DNA of 64,000 nucleotides from Rodentibacter caecimuris (lineage in GTDB: Bacteria; Pseudomonadota; Gammaproteobacteria; Enterobacterales; Pasteurellaceae). The notes below the pieces were generated by a model, which was given only the letters and a program-made list of their open reading frames with translations, was not told the DNA's origin and did not search any database. The stretch covers positions 2,294,001 to 2,358,000 of the forward strand of contig NZ_BBXJ01000001.1 in NCBI RefSeq assembly GCF_001019715.1, written 5' to 3'. Shown here piece after piece: positions 1 through 8,437 of the stretch. Position 1 is the first letter of the stretch. Each line of letters begins with the position of its first letter. A program made the position numbers and the translations under genes.

Positions 1-1
1 T

Positions 2-352
2 ACCCTAATTTTATTTGGTAGTTTATGTTTTACTTTTGGTTCAATAAGTATTTTTCTATTATCCCCATATTATAGTTATGTTATTTCTCTATTTTTTTCC
101 GGTATAGGTTGGGCATTAATGTTTAGTGGCGGAACATTTTATCTTAATGAAATTAATCATGACATTAAGCATAAATTGCAAAGTATTAGTTCAATATTCA
201 CCTATTCCGGCAACTTAACATTTTCCTTTCTTGCGGGATTTACATTGGCTTTTCCAAATGGGTGGCAATGGGTGAATATTATTGTAATGAGTATTTCATC
301 GCTCTTTTTTATTTATTATTTGACTAAAAGCTATCATCGCTTAGAAACTTAA
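2..352 (+). CDS. MFS-type transporter, C-terminal part only
   Basis: The reading frame is open from the left edge, so only the last 116 residues of the protein are present. They are strongly hydrophobic, with about four membrane segments and short polar loops; a polar stretch with DIKHK around residues 54-58 of the fragment looks like a cytoplasmic loop. This is consistent with the last helices of a major facilitator-type exporter or importer, but substrate and subfamily cannot be told from this tail. It converges on the regulator gene that follows, with only 14 bases between the two stop codons. An ATG at 119 is internal, not the true start. Confidence 0.6.
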   Translation, partial: TLILFGSLCFTFGSISIFLLSPYYSYVISLFFSGIGWALMFSGGTFYLNEINHDIKHKLQSISSIFTYSGNLTFSFLAGFTLAFPNGWQWVNIIVMSISSLFFIYYLTKSYHRLET

Positions 353-366
353 AAAGTTTACGACTT

Positions 367-1488
367 TTAATCATTATTACCATTTATAACCAATATCGTA
401 CTCAAATAAAGACTCAACATATCATCTATCTTATTGAAAGATAAGCCAGTTAATTGTTCAATTTTAGCAAGCCGATAACGCAGGGTATTGGGGTGAATAA
501 ATAGTTTTTCGGCTGTGAGATGAAGATCGCAATTTGCCAAAAAATATTGTTGCAACGTTTTATAAAGCGTGGCGTTTTCCCCTGCAAATAAAGGGACAAC
601 CGGCTTTAACAATTCCTGACCTTGCCAAGAAGAGGATAAACCGGTCAACAATACCGGCAAACGATATTCCTCAAAGCGATAAATATTTTTTCTCGGATGA
701 TGTTTCATACCGTAAGCCAATGTACTTTGGGCGCTTTGAAAAGAAAGGGGAAGTTGTTCGGATAAGGGCACATTCAAACTTGCACCGACTGCAATTTTAT
801 AATTATGTTTTGTGTAATCTGTCGGAAGTAACGCTTTTATTTGCTGAGAAAGTGCGGTTGAAATCGACAGTGTTTTTAACACGACAATTTGATCGAGCGA
901 TAAAATCGCCACATCCTGCGTAAATTCAGGTTGATCTAAATAATTGATCAAATGCTGTAAGGAATCAGGATTCGGGGATAACAATTTAATCAAAATCACC
1001 ACTCGAGATTTGGTTAAATCAAAAGCAAAAAATTTGGCTTGTCGCTCGGTTTCTTGCCAATTCAAATCACCACGCAATAACTGCAAAATAAATTCTTCTT
1101 TGTAACGGCGGTGCCAACTTTCTTGCTCCAATAATGCGTGTTGCTCTACAATCAATTCCGCGGTCATTTTCACCAATTCCGCATATTGTTTCACCTGCGT
1201 AGGCTCACCGGAAATCCCAACCACCCCTATCGCTTTTCCTAAATAATGAATGGGGAGATTAATCCCCGGCCGGGCTTCAAAATTCCATTTTTGGGCTAAG
1301 AGTTGATCCACTTCCACTACCCTATTTTCCCGTAACGCCAATACCGCTCCGGTATGTCGTTGCGATAAACGTTCAGGATTTCCGGAGGCAATAATCACGC
1401 CGTCATCATTCATCACGTTCACGGAATAATGAATAATTTGCATCGCACGTTTAACGATTTTTTGTGCAATAGTTGTATCAAGTTGCAT
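367..1488 (-). CDS. cdaR: CdaR-type sugar-diacid regulator
   Basis: Predicted cytoplasmic transcription factor of the CdaR/SdaR family, 373 residues, close to the usual length. The N-terminal 130 residues match the putative sugar-diacid recognition domain (it opens with AQKIVKRAMQIIHYSVNVM). The C-terminus, about residues 321-351, is a PucR-type helix-turn-helix with the motif HPNTLRYRLAKIEQLTG. In relatives this protein activates genes for glycerate, galactarate or glucarate use. No such catabolic gene is adjacent here: one neighbour is an MFS transporter tail and the other is the Rhs array, so its target is unknown. The ATG start at 1488 fits the family N-terminus. Confidence 0.85.
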   Translation of the reverse strand: MQLDTTIAQKIVKRAMQIIHYSVNVMNDDGVIIASGNPERLSQRHTGAVLALRENRVVEVDQLLAQKWNFEARPGINLPIHYLGKAIGVVGISGEPTQVKQYAELVKMTAELIVEQHALLEQESWHRRYKEEFILQLLRGDLNWQETERQAKFFAFDLTKSRVVILIKLLSPNPDSLQHLINYLDQPEFTQDVAILSLDQIVVLKTLSISTALSQQIKALLPTDYTKHNYKIAVGASLNVPLSEQLPLSFQSAQSTLAYGMKHHPRKNIYRFEEYRLPVLLTGLSSSWQGQELLKPVVPLFAGENATLYKTLQQYFLANCDLHLTAEKLFIHPNTLRYRLAKIEQLTGLSFNKIDDMLSLYLSTILVINGNND

Positions 1489-1575
1489 ATTGGTTTTTTT
1501 ATAGAAAAAGATGAATACACGGTATAACCAACTAAGTTATTCGTCAATGAACTTTGGTGTTAATACTCATACAAA

Positions 1576-2307
1576 CTAAATCAGGCAGAGGAAGTTATAA
1601 TGTAACCCCGTTTCTTGGTCAAGGTATTGGTTCTGTAAGCGGAACGGTTGGTGGCCTTGATTTTGTTGGGCGAGGTGGCGGTCATAGTGTAAGCCGCACC
1701 ACGCATCATAACGTCCACGCCAGATGAGTTTACCTTGGCTGTCCGTCATCTCCCTTGGTATGCCGATTTGGTCGCAGTGGAAGTAGTTTATCTCATGCTC
1801 AAGGCGGTGAGGGTTTTCCTCTCGTTCCATCTTCCGTCCAATACATTGCGCCAGCGGTTCGTAGCTGTCCGGGTGGCGATAGATGTAGGTAAAAGTGCGG
1901 TCAGTTTTTGCTGTGTTTTGGACGTTTTGCGCTTGCGCTTTATGGATTTCCTGCACTAAGTGACTACCGTCCCAAACGAACACGGTGTGGATTTCCAGTT
2001 CGCCCTGTTTGTTCCGTTTTGCTTTGGCTATCCGTCTGCCGATGGCGTCATAATAATAGACCCAACGTTCTTTTCGGTAACGGGTGGTAATCTCTGCACC
2101 TATCAGACGGTCGTGTAAGTCGTAGCGGTAACTGACGCGATTATCCTTGTCGTAGGTGGTTGCTAGGGTGTTACCTAAGCTGTCGTAAGTAAAACCGACG
2201 CCGGCATAGTGGCTGAGGCGGTTGTTTTTTATCACTTGGTTGTCACGCTCAATCAGATTATGTGCTGGGTCAAAACAAAACCGTTCATGATATGTCTGTA
2301 TCGCCAT
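1576..2307 (-). pseudogene. Rhs core fragment lacking its toxin tip
   Basis: This 243-codon stretch is an Rhs/YD-repeat core copy: it contains FDPAHNLIERD, TFTYIYRHPDSYEPLAQC, NYFHCDQIGIPREMTD and PFRLQNQYLDQETGLHYNF. It stops right after HYNFL, where intact copies continue with RYYDP and the DPIGL motif, so the cleavage motif and any toxin domain are gone. It also lacks everything N-terminal of the last YD repeats. It is more diverged from the full-length gene than the other core copies. It is the last copy of the array in transcription direction and carries an uptake signal at 1892-1901. Most likely a deletion remnant of a further toxin cassette. Confidence 0.8.
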
Positions 2308-2445
2308 CAGCGGTTGTACACATATTCAATACATTTTTTTGTAACACAACTTTCTACACAGCTATCTGTTGATACCTTTGAACATCTTGATGCTGAATAA
2401 CTATCCTTCTTAGAAATTATTGGTCGAGCCTTAACCAAAAATATA

Positions 2446-2811
2446 CTATTTGGGAAAGTTACCTTCAAAAGGTACTACAGGGCTTCGAACATATTCTACC
2501 ATTTTGTTATTTTCAACATTAACTACAAAAATTACTGTTTCATAGCCAATTTTTTGTAATAATCCCAGTAAATTTGACACATCATAAAAGCTAACTTTTG
2601 AATCTACATATACAGTTACTTTGGTCTCTTTAGGAACATCTGTAGTTTGTACTAAGAATTGATATAGTTTCCCATATCCTAAAATTTTTTTATCATGTAT
2701 AGAAAAAACTTTATCTTTTCCTTTCACCCATGCATACAGATTAAACTCTTTTCCACCAGCATATGCATGAGAGAAAAAAAGTAAAAGAAATATAACTAAA
2801 AATTTTTTCAT
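2446..2811 (-). CDS. small secreted protein, possible periplasmic immunity
   Basis: A 121-residue protein of unknown family. Residues 1-18 form a clear Sec signal peptide (KK, hydrophobic core FLVIFLLLFF, then HAYA). The mature part is a small, probably alpha/beta domain with alternating strands (KVTVYVDSKVSF, YETVIFVVNV). A good ribosome binding site (AGGAGAG) precedes the ATG. It lies immediately downstream of a broken toxin tip inside the Rhs array, the position that immunity genes occupy in the other cassettes. Export would fit an immunity protein against a periplasm-active toxin. That role is inference; no homologue is recognised. Confidence 0.55.
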   Translation of the reverse strand: MKKFLVIFLLLFFSHAYAGGKEFNLYAWVKGKDKVFSIHDKKILGYGKLYQFLVQTTDVPKETKVTVYVDSKVSFYDVSNLLGLLQKIGYETVIFVVNVENNKMVEYVRSPVVPFEGNFPK

Positions 2812-2862
2812 CGTTCACTCTCCTGTATATCTTCTATAAACAGTAGATGGATTACTTTCAAA

Positions 2863-3014
2863 TTATTGGTTAGGAGTTGGATATACAGCATCTCCGTGAG
2901 CGCTAATGTATGAAAAAACGCAGTAGCTCACTTTTCGATGATCTTACAACCATCTGTCTGGTTTATTTTTGTATGCTCATTGAGAGCTATATTTCTATAG
3001 ATAGTATATTTCAT
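2863..3014 (-). pseudogene. Short broken reading frame, possible Rhs tip remnant
   Basis: Between imm4 and the secreted protein a 28-codon ATG frame (3014 down to a TGA at 2928-2930, preceded by AGGATATT) runs directly into a second frame that ends at 2863 with residues SYISAHGDAVYPTPNQ. The two overlap in different frames, as if a single frameshift had broken one small gene. Alternatively, the second frame may be the surviving C-terminal end of a lost toxin tip, since it stops 51 bases before the next gene, like the tips of the neighbouring cassettes. Not recognised as any family. Confidence 0.35.
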
Positions 3015-3060
3015 TAAATATCCTATATCTTATTAAAAAATAAATTCTAATAATCTTTTA

Positions 3061-3402
3061 TTAACTATTTCTAACAATCTCAATATCATTAGAAAAAATT
3101 TCAATACTACCTACATCATCAATCAATGCGATTTGCCATTTTTTATGATTTTTATATTGTTCTAACATAACTATTGATGATATATACATACTATCTGCTT
3201 CATAGGAAGAAGGAGATATACTCTTTTCTCCTACCTCTAAGAATACTTGAAAACTACTGACATCAATAAATTTCACTGTATAACGCATTAATTTGTCTTC
3301 AAGTTTTTCAACCTCAAATACAAGATCTTGACTTTTTAATACATTACTTGCATCAAGATCAAACTTAATACCTATAATTTTTGCATCAATTAAAAAATTC
3401 AT
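3061..3402 (-). CDS. Candidate immunity protein imm4
   Basis: A 113-residue acidic, soluble-looking protein with no signal peptide or membrane segment and no recognised family. It starts 22 bases after the stop codon of the orphan Rhs tip CT4, behind a strong ribosome binding site (AAGGAAATGA), so it is probably translated with or just after the toxin. Position and size are those of a cognate immunity protein in Rhs systems. Expected location is the cytoplasm, which would suit a toxin acting on cytoplasmic targets. The function is inferred only from context. Confidence 0.6.
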   Translation of the reverse strand: MNFLIDAKIIGIKFDLDASNVLKSQDLVFEVEKLEDKLMRYTVKFIDVSSFQVFLEVGEKSISPSSYEADSMYISSIVMLEQYKNHKKWQIALIDDVGSIEIFSNDIEIVRNS

Positions 3403-3423
3403 TTCATTTCCTTTTTATAAAAA

Positions 3424-4488
3424 TTAAGCCATTGGAGCCGGTCCACAACCGCCAAAAGCATGTTTCGTAGTAAAACATGTACAATCAGGATAAGGTCTTT
3501 GATTATTTACCGAATAATGCCAGTGAACTTGTGATCCTGTTCGACCTAAACAATTACCATGATCATGAGTTGTATGAGTTTGAAAATTAAATTTAACTCC
3601 TGCAGGAGGATTACAGGGTGGGCACTGATTTGTATTGCATTTAGATGTACTTTCAGCCTTGGCTTCAGAGTCTGTCCGCTCTCTATTTTTCATGGCTTCC
3701 TCTGCGACAACTCCGACGCCAAGAATGCCCAACGTCACAAGTGCCGCTTTTCCTAACGCTATAAGCTCCGGTGCAAAAACAATAGCTTGTACGAATAACC
3801 CCAACGGATCTGTTTGATTCTGCACCGTCCCCTCAAACCGATAAAAATTCTCTCCTCCCGCAAGCCCAATCGGGTCTTGTGTCATAAACCGCCCCGTCAT
3901 CGGTTCATAATAGCGCAGGAAGTTATAATGTAACCCTGTTTCTTCATCAAAATATTGATTCTGTAAACGGAACGGTTGGTGACCTTGGTTTTGTTGCGTG
4001 AGGTGGCGGTCATAGTGTAAGCCGCCCCACGCATCATAGCGTCCCCGCCAGATGAGTTTACCTTGACTATCCGTCATCTCCCTCGGGATACCGATTTGGT
4101 CGCAGTGGAAGTAGTTTATATCGTGTTCTAATCGGTTAGTTTTTTCCTCTTTCCGTCCGATACATTGCACCAGCGGCTCATAGCTGTTCGGGTGACGGTA
4201 AATATAGGTGAAAGTGCGGTTGGTTTTTGGGGCGTTTTGCGCGCTTTGCTCATGTCGGATTTCCTGCACCAAGTGCGACCCGTCCCAAATAAATTCACTG
4301 TGTAACTGTTTTTCGCCCCCTTTGGTCAACTTCCATTTGGCGACCCGTCTGCCCAACGGATCATAATCATACCCCCAACTTTCCTCTTTGTAACGGCTGT
4401 AAATCGCCGCTTTTATCAGCTGATTTTTTAAATCATAGGTATAACGTTGGTAATCATCCTCTGCCGATTTCCGCTCAATCAGATTGCC
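3424..4488 (-). CDS. Orphan Rhs core with toxin tip CT4
   Basis: A 5'-truncated Rhs copy. Homology to the full-length core begins at NLIERKSAEDD near 4485, directly after an in-frame TGA, and there is no obvious start. The frame runs through YRHPNSYEPLVQC, the core signature PFRLQNQYFDEETGLHYNF, the autoproteolysis-type motifs DPIGL and DPLGL, then the variable tip. The tip has a hydrophobic segment (IALGKAALVTLGILGVGVV), a spacer with NQCPPCNPP, and a short His/Cys-rich end with THDHGNC, VHWHYS and CTCF. The enzymatic activity is not recognised; metal binding is plausible. It likely serves as a silent donor that could replace the tip of the main gene by recombination. Confidence 0.7.
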   Translation of the reverse strand, partial: GNLIERKSAEDDYQRYTYDLKNQLIKAAIYSRYKEESWGYDYDPLGRRVAKWKLTKGGEKQLHSEFIWDGSHLVQEIRHEQSAQNAPKTNRTFTYIYRHPNSYEPLVQCIGRKEEKTNRLEHDINYFHCDQIGIPREMTDSQGKLIWRGRYDAWGGLHYDRHLTQQNQGHQPFRLQNQYFDEETGLHYNFLRYYEPMTGRFMTQDPIGLAGGENFYRFEGTVQNQTDPLGLFVQAIVFAPELIALGKAALVTLGILGVGVVAEEAMKNRERTDSEAKAESTSKCNTNQCPPCNPPAGVKFNFQTHTTHDHGNCLGRTGSQVHWHYSVNNQRPYPDCTCFTTKHAFGGCGPAPMA

Positions 4489-4588
4489 TCAATTTTATGC
4501 TTTATATTTGCTTTTCCTATATTTACACCACCACAATCAGTTTTTATCCCACATAGTTTTACTCTTTCATTTTTATGTTGGTTTAATG

Positions 4589-4675
4589 ATAGCACTGCAC
4601 CAGCGGCACATAACCGTCCGCTTCGCTGTAAATATAGCTGAAAGTGCGGTTACTTTTATGAGCGATTTCTTGGAT
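4589..4675 (-). pseudogene. 27-residue Rhs core micro-remnant
   Basis: Between imm3 and the CT4 cassette an isolated open stretch reads IQEIAHKSNRTFSYIYSEA then DGYVPLVQC, aligning with the core segment LVQEIRHEQ...NRTFTYIYRHPNSYEPLAQC. It has stop codons on both sides and differs from all the other core copies here, so it derives from a different Rhs lineage rather than from a recent duplication. It retains a perfect uptake signal at 4641-4650, in the same codons as in the intact copies. It records an old recombination or deletion event. Confidence 0.7.
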
Positions 4676-4706
4676 TTAAAGTTTATTTTTATTATTTAGT
4701 CATAAA

Positions 4707-5189
4707 TTATCTAATTAAACCTATTTTATTGGTTGTAAAATGATAATGCTTAGTTCCATACTCATCATCCATAAGAGAAATCTCCAAGAAATTATCATTA
4801 TTTATGGAAAATATATAAAGTGACACATATTCTTTCTTAAAAGCGAGATTAAACCAATCAAACAATTGAGTAGTATTAATCTTAAAAATAGGGAAGTATT
4901 TGTCTGATATACTATAATTATCTATATTTTTAACAATAAGATTACATAATATATAAACGTAATCTTCACTATTAAATATATCCATACATATACGAAGTGA
5001 TTCCACAATATTAAAAGAACCATATATCCTATGAAATTCACTAACATTTCTATATTTCTGATATATATATATCGTTTCAGGAAAAAGAATTATTTCTTCT
5101 GAATTATTTATTAAAGAAGATAAGCTTTGATCTTCAATCCAATTTTGTAAAATTTTCTTTTGAATAAATAAATAGTTATTATTTTTCAT
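4707..5189 (-). CDS. Candidate immunity protein imm3
   Basis: A 160-residue soluble protein, rich in Ile, Asn, Tyr and Lys and markedly more AT-rich than the Rhs core beside it. No family recognised. The frame is open further upstream, to an ATG at 5294, but that would overlap the toxin tip. The ATG at 5189 lies 11 bases past the CT3 stop codon and has a well placed AAGGTG, so it is preferred. It most likely neutralises CT3. The C-terminal half (FDWFNLAFKKEYVSLYIFSI, then EISLMDDEYGTKHYHF) looks like a beta-rich domain. Confidence 0.6.
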   Translation of the reverse strand: MKNNNYLFIQKKILQNWIEDQSLSSLINNSEEIILFPETIYIYQKYRNVSEFHRIYGSFNIVESLRICMDIFNSEDYVYILCNLIVKNIDNYSISDKYFPIFKINTTQLFDWFNLAFKKEYVSLYIFSINNDNFLEISLMDDEYGTKHYHFTTNKIGLIR

Positions 5190-5199
5190 TTTTGACACC

Positions 5200-6240
5200 T
5201 TAATTAAAACGATGAGGAAATACAGCACCTCCTCCTTGATACTTCCAAGCTCCGTGGCTAAAAGTTTGTATTTCTCCATTATCTGTTTTAGCATTACTTA
5301 TATGCCAATGTGGACAAGGATGATCCCTATCAGACGGGTGATGAGATACTATCTTTATATCTCCCTGAGGATAGGCGCTATACGCATATTGCTCCCAACC
5401 TTGAATACCTCGTTTAGCAATTAAATCATTTTCTGTTAATTGAGAAGAAGCTAATGCTTGCTTTTTAGCTTCGGAGCGTGTTGGATAATCTGAACAAGGA
5501 TCTTTTTTACACTTGGATGTTTCAGCTTGTGTAGCAGACTGAGCCTTATCATGCTCTTCCTTCGCATCCATAATACCCGCTGCAATAAGAATGCCTGTTA
5601 AAGCTGTTCCTACATACGCCAATCCTTCCAAAATCCAAGGGACTGCCGGTGCAAGTGCCGGCGCAAATAATCCCAAGGGATCCGTTTGATTCTGCACCGT
5701 TCCCTCAAACCGATACAAATTCATCCCACCTTTCAACCCTATCGGGTCCTGTGTCGTAAACCGCCCTGTTATCGGGTCATAGTAGCGCAGGAAGTTATAG
5801 TGCAACCCCGTTTCTTCATCATAGTATTGGTTTTGTAACCGAAACGGCTGGTGGGTGCCTGCCGTATTTTTCGGGTAGCGCTCTCGGATAAGAGCACCCC
5901 AAGCATCATAACGCCCCCGCCAAATCAGTTTACCATCACTGTCCGTCATCTCCCTCGGGATGCCGATTTGGTCACAGTGGAAGTAATTGACCTCGTGCTC
6001 AATCCGGTTGCCCTGTCCGTCCGTGCGGGCAAGACATTGCGCCAGTGGCTCATAGCTATTTGGGTGGCGGTAAATATAGGTGAAAGTGCGGTCGGTTTCG
6101 GTGCCGTTTTTGTGGTCATGTCGGATTTCCTGCACCAAGTGCGAACCGTCCCAGATAAATTCGCTGTGTAACGCTTTTTCGCCCCCGTTGTTCAGTTTCC
6201 ATTTGGCTAGCCGTCTGCATCTAATATGCAATAAGATCAT
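5200..6240 (-). CDS. Orphan Rhs core with toxin tip CT3
   Basis: Rhs homology starts abruptly at RRLAKWKLNNGGEK (near 6217), immediately after the stop codon of imm2. The first eight codons after the ATG at 6240 are imm2 sequence read in another frame, so this is a recombination junction, not an original gene start. The core runs through FRLQNQYYDEETGLHYNF, DPIGL and TDPLGL. The tip has a hydrophobic hairpin (WILEGLAYVGTALTGILIAA), a spacer with SKCKKDPC and a C-terminal domain of about 90 residues containing SHHPSDRDHPCPHWHIS and VFPHRFN. The HWH(I/Y)S pattern is shared with CT4. Activity unknown; a metal-dependent enzyme is possible. Confidence 0.7.
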   Translation of the reverse strand: MILLHIRCRRLAKWKLNNGGEKALHSEFIWDGSHLVQEIRHDHKNGTETDRTFTYIYRHPNSYEPLAQCLARTDGQGNRIEHEVNYFHCDQIGIPREMTDSDGKLIWRGRYDAWGALIRERYPKNTAGTHQPFRLQNQYYDEETGLHYNFLRYYDPITGRFTTQDPIGLKGGMNLYRFEGTVQNQTDPLGLFAPALAPAVPWILEGLAYVGTALTGILIAAGIMDAKEEHDKAQSATQAETSKCKKDPCSDYPTRSEAKKQALASSQLTENDLIAKRGIQGWEQYAYSAYPQGDIKIVSHHPSDRDHPCPHWHISNAKTDNGEIQTFSHGAWKYQGGGAVFPHRFN

Positions 6241-6532
6241 AGCTCAATAAAATAGAAGTTATAATAAAGAAAATAAAATAGGATAAAATCATCATAATTA
6301 TCATATTTAACATCAAAACTAAATAACTGACATATGCTTTACCAGAAAACTTTATATAAACTTGATAAATAAAAAAAATAATTGGTGTATATATAAATAA
6401 AATAGTATTTTTATCCATGTAAAGCCAAAACAAATACATAAACCTATCATTAACCAAAAGAGATAAAATACTCATTAAAGAAACATAAATAATAATATAT
6501 ACATTTTGAATCATTAACTCTAATTTTCCCAT
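6221..6532 (-). CDS. Membrane immunity candidate imm2
   Basis: A 103-residue integral membrane protein with three to four hydrophobic helices. It begins two bases after the CT2 stop codon behind AAGGTGA, so it is translationally linked to the toxin. It resembles imm1 (8117-8437) in length, hydrophobic pattern and C-terminal helix (ILSYFIFFIITSILL against IISYLIFWSIFILFF), matching the relatedness of their toxins CT1 and CT2. An inner-membrane immunity protein suggests the toxin acts at the membrane or in the periplasm. The stop codon abuts the core of the next cassette. Confidence 0.65.
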   Translation of the reverse strand: MGKLELMIQNVYIIIYVSLMSILSLLVNDRFMYLFWLYMDKNTILFIYTPIIFFIYQVYIKFSGKAYVSYLVLMLNMIIMMILSYFIFFIITSILLSYDLIAY

Positions 6533-6534
6533 AT

Positions 6535-8043
6535 TTACTTCACCTTCTTAATTTTTAAGATGTCTTTTTCTACTTCTGTTGCAAAATCTTGACAATTATT
6601 CATTAATAAACTGTAATTATCATTACCAAAAACTGGATTATTTCTTATTACTATTTCCCCATTATCTGCTTTCTCTAAAGTTGGTTTCGTTCTATTTTTC
6701 ACATTATTTACAGCTTGCCTCATAGTCTCATCATCATAATGAGTGCTAGAACATTTATATCCTTGTATTGAAGTCTCAGAGAATAGTCCATCTCCACCAT
6801 ATCCTATATTAGTTCCATCATCATAAAAAATATGTTCATGAAAGAATCCTAAATCTAAACCACCTCTAAAATTAGGATCTATATCACTGCTTCCAGGAAG
6901 AGCTTTCAAGGCTCTAGTACAAAAGCGTGCTAATCCCAAAGGATCAACCCATGCCTGTACATTAGGTGCAAATTGATAAAGATTCATCCCACCTTTCAAC
7001 CCTATCGGGTCCTGTGTCATAAACCGCCCTGTTATCGGGTCATAGTAACGCAGGAAGTTATAATGCAACCCCGTTTCTTCGTCATAGTATTGGTTTTGTA
7101 ACCGAAACGGCTGGTGGATGCCTGCCGTATTTTTCGGGTAGCGCTCTCGGATAAAACCGCCCCAAGCATCATAACGCCCCCGCCAAATCAGTTTACCATC
7201 ACTGTCCGTCATCTCCCTCGGGATGCCGATTTGGTCACAGTGGAAGTAATTGACCTCGTGCTCAATCCGGTTGCCCTGTCCGTCCGTGCGGGCAAGACAT
7301 TGCGCCAGTGGCTCATAGCTGTTCGGGTGGCGGTAAATATAGGTGAAAGTGCGGTTGGTTTCGGTGCCGTTTTTGTGGTCATGTCGGATTTCCTGCACCA
7401 AGTGAGAACCGTCCCAGATAAATTCACTATGTAACGCTTTTTCGCCCCCTTTGTTCAGTTTCCACTTGGCTAACCGTCTGCCCAACGGGTCATAATCATA
7501 CCCCCAACTTTCCTGTTTGTAACGGGTGTAAATCTCCGCTTTTATCAGCCGATTTTTTAAATCATAGGTATAACGTTGGTAATCATCCTATGCCGATTTT
7601 CGTTCAGTCAGATTCCCCAAACCATCATAGGTAAAACGAATACCCTGATAATTAACCACCCGGTTGTCGTGAACCTTTTCCGTCGGGTTGTTAACGAGGT
7701 TATGTGCAGGGTCAAAATAAAAACCTTGGACTTGAGGTTGAGAATGCCCTTGACTCTCCGCTTTGGCAATCCGCCCCAGATTGTCATATTGATATTGCGT
7801 CTGTTGCGGTGCCTCAAACGGTTTAGGCGGGAACACCGTGCGCGTTTGGGTCAGATTACCCAGACTGTCGTAGCCGTAAGTGCGGTCAATTTGTGCGCCG
7901 TTTTGGTGGTGGACAAGCCCCGCCTGCTGTTGCACCAACCGCCCCATCTCGTCATAGCGGTAACGCTCACTCAGCTGCCCCTGACTTCGGACAATTTCTC
8001 GATGAAGCGTATCCCGCGTCATTTCACTAATCAGCTGTCGGTT
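6535..8043 (-). pseudogene. Orphan Rhs core with tip CT2, interrupted by a TAG stop
   Basis: About 1.1 kb is nearly identical to the 3' core of the full-length gene, from QLISEMTRDTLHRE to FAPNVQAWVDPLGLARFCTR. The frame is broken once, at 7588-7590, where GAG of the intact copy (KSAEDDY) has become TAG; the frame is otherwise continuous, so this is a nonsense change and not a frameshift. The tip CT2 (about 130 residues) has FHEHIFYDDGTNIGY and MNNCQDFATEVEK and is clearly related to CT1. A predicted papain-like fold with His and Cys catalytic residues is plausible. The cassette lacks the VgrG and most of the Rhs shell, so it is silent unless recombined into the main gene. Confidence 0.75.
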
Positions 8044-8099
8044 TTACGAGTGTTAGATTCAATCAGTTGGTCGTTAAGGTTATAATAATATACCCAATA
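8044..8099 (-). pseudogene. Rhs YD-repeat micro-remnant
   Basis: Between imm1 and the second core copy a short frame reads YWVYYYNLNDQLIESNTRKT. It resembles an Rhs YD repeat (compare RYTYDLKNRLIKAEIYTR in the intact core) but is too diverged to be a recent copy. Stops bound it on both sides, and it ends where homology of the next cassette begins. It is a scar of an earlier Rhs allele or of the junction at which the cassette was inserted. Confidence 0.5.
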
Positions 8100-8116
8100 T
8101 TATTTATCTTTATACT

Positions 8117-8437
8117 TTAACTTTCACCGTGGTAGAAAAACAATATAAATATAGACCAAAAAATCAAATATGAAATAATAGAAAGTGTAATTGAGTTTAT
8201 AAAAAGTATTTTGAATGAATATGGCTGATACCACCCCAATTTAGCCTTTAAGAAAATTTGTAGCAGTAAAACAAAAAAAGGAATATGGACAAATAAAGCC
8301 ACCTTATCTTCATTCACAAACCAAATAGCTAAGGTAAAAATACCTTTTTCTGGATATATACAAGCTAAAAAAGAAAACAGTATTATATATAATAAAACTA
8401 ATACATTACTCAAAAATAGATTTATTTTGAATCTCAC
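8117..8437 (-). CDS. Membrane immunity candidate imm1
   Basis: A 106-residue polytopic membrane protein, about three to four helices, directly downstream of the full-length vgrG-rhs gene. An ATG at 8449 exists, but GTG at 8437 is preferred: GGAGG sits five bases before it and the GTG overlaps the toxin stop as GTGA, the classic coupled arrangement. It is related to imm2 in size, topology and C-terminal helix. It probably protects the cell from CT1. Membrane location fits a toxin that reaches the periplasm or attacks the membrane or cell wall. No named family recognised. Confidence 0.65.
   Translation of the reverse strand: MRFKINLFLSNVLVLLYIILFSFLACIYPEKGIFTLAIWFVNEDKVALFVHIPFFVLLLQIFLKAKLGWYQPYSFKILFINSITLSIISYLIFWSIFILFFYHGES

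Noticed and set aside
7486-7590. Frameshift between two Rhs frames in cassette 2
   Set aside because: Both parts are in the same frame; codon-by-codon comparison with the main gene shows a single GAG to TAG change instead.
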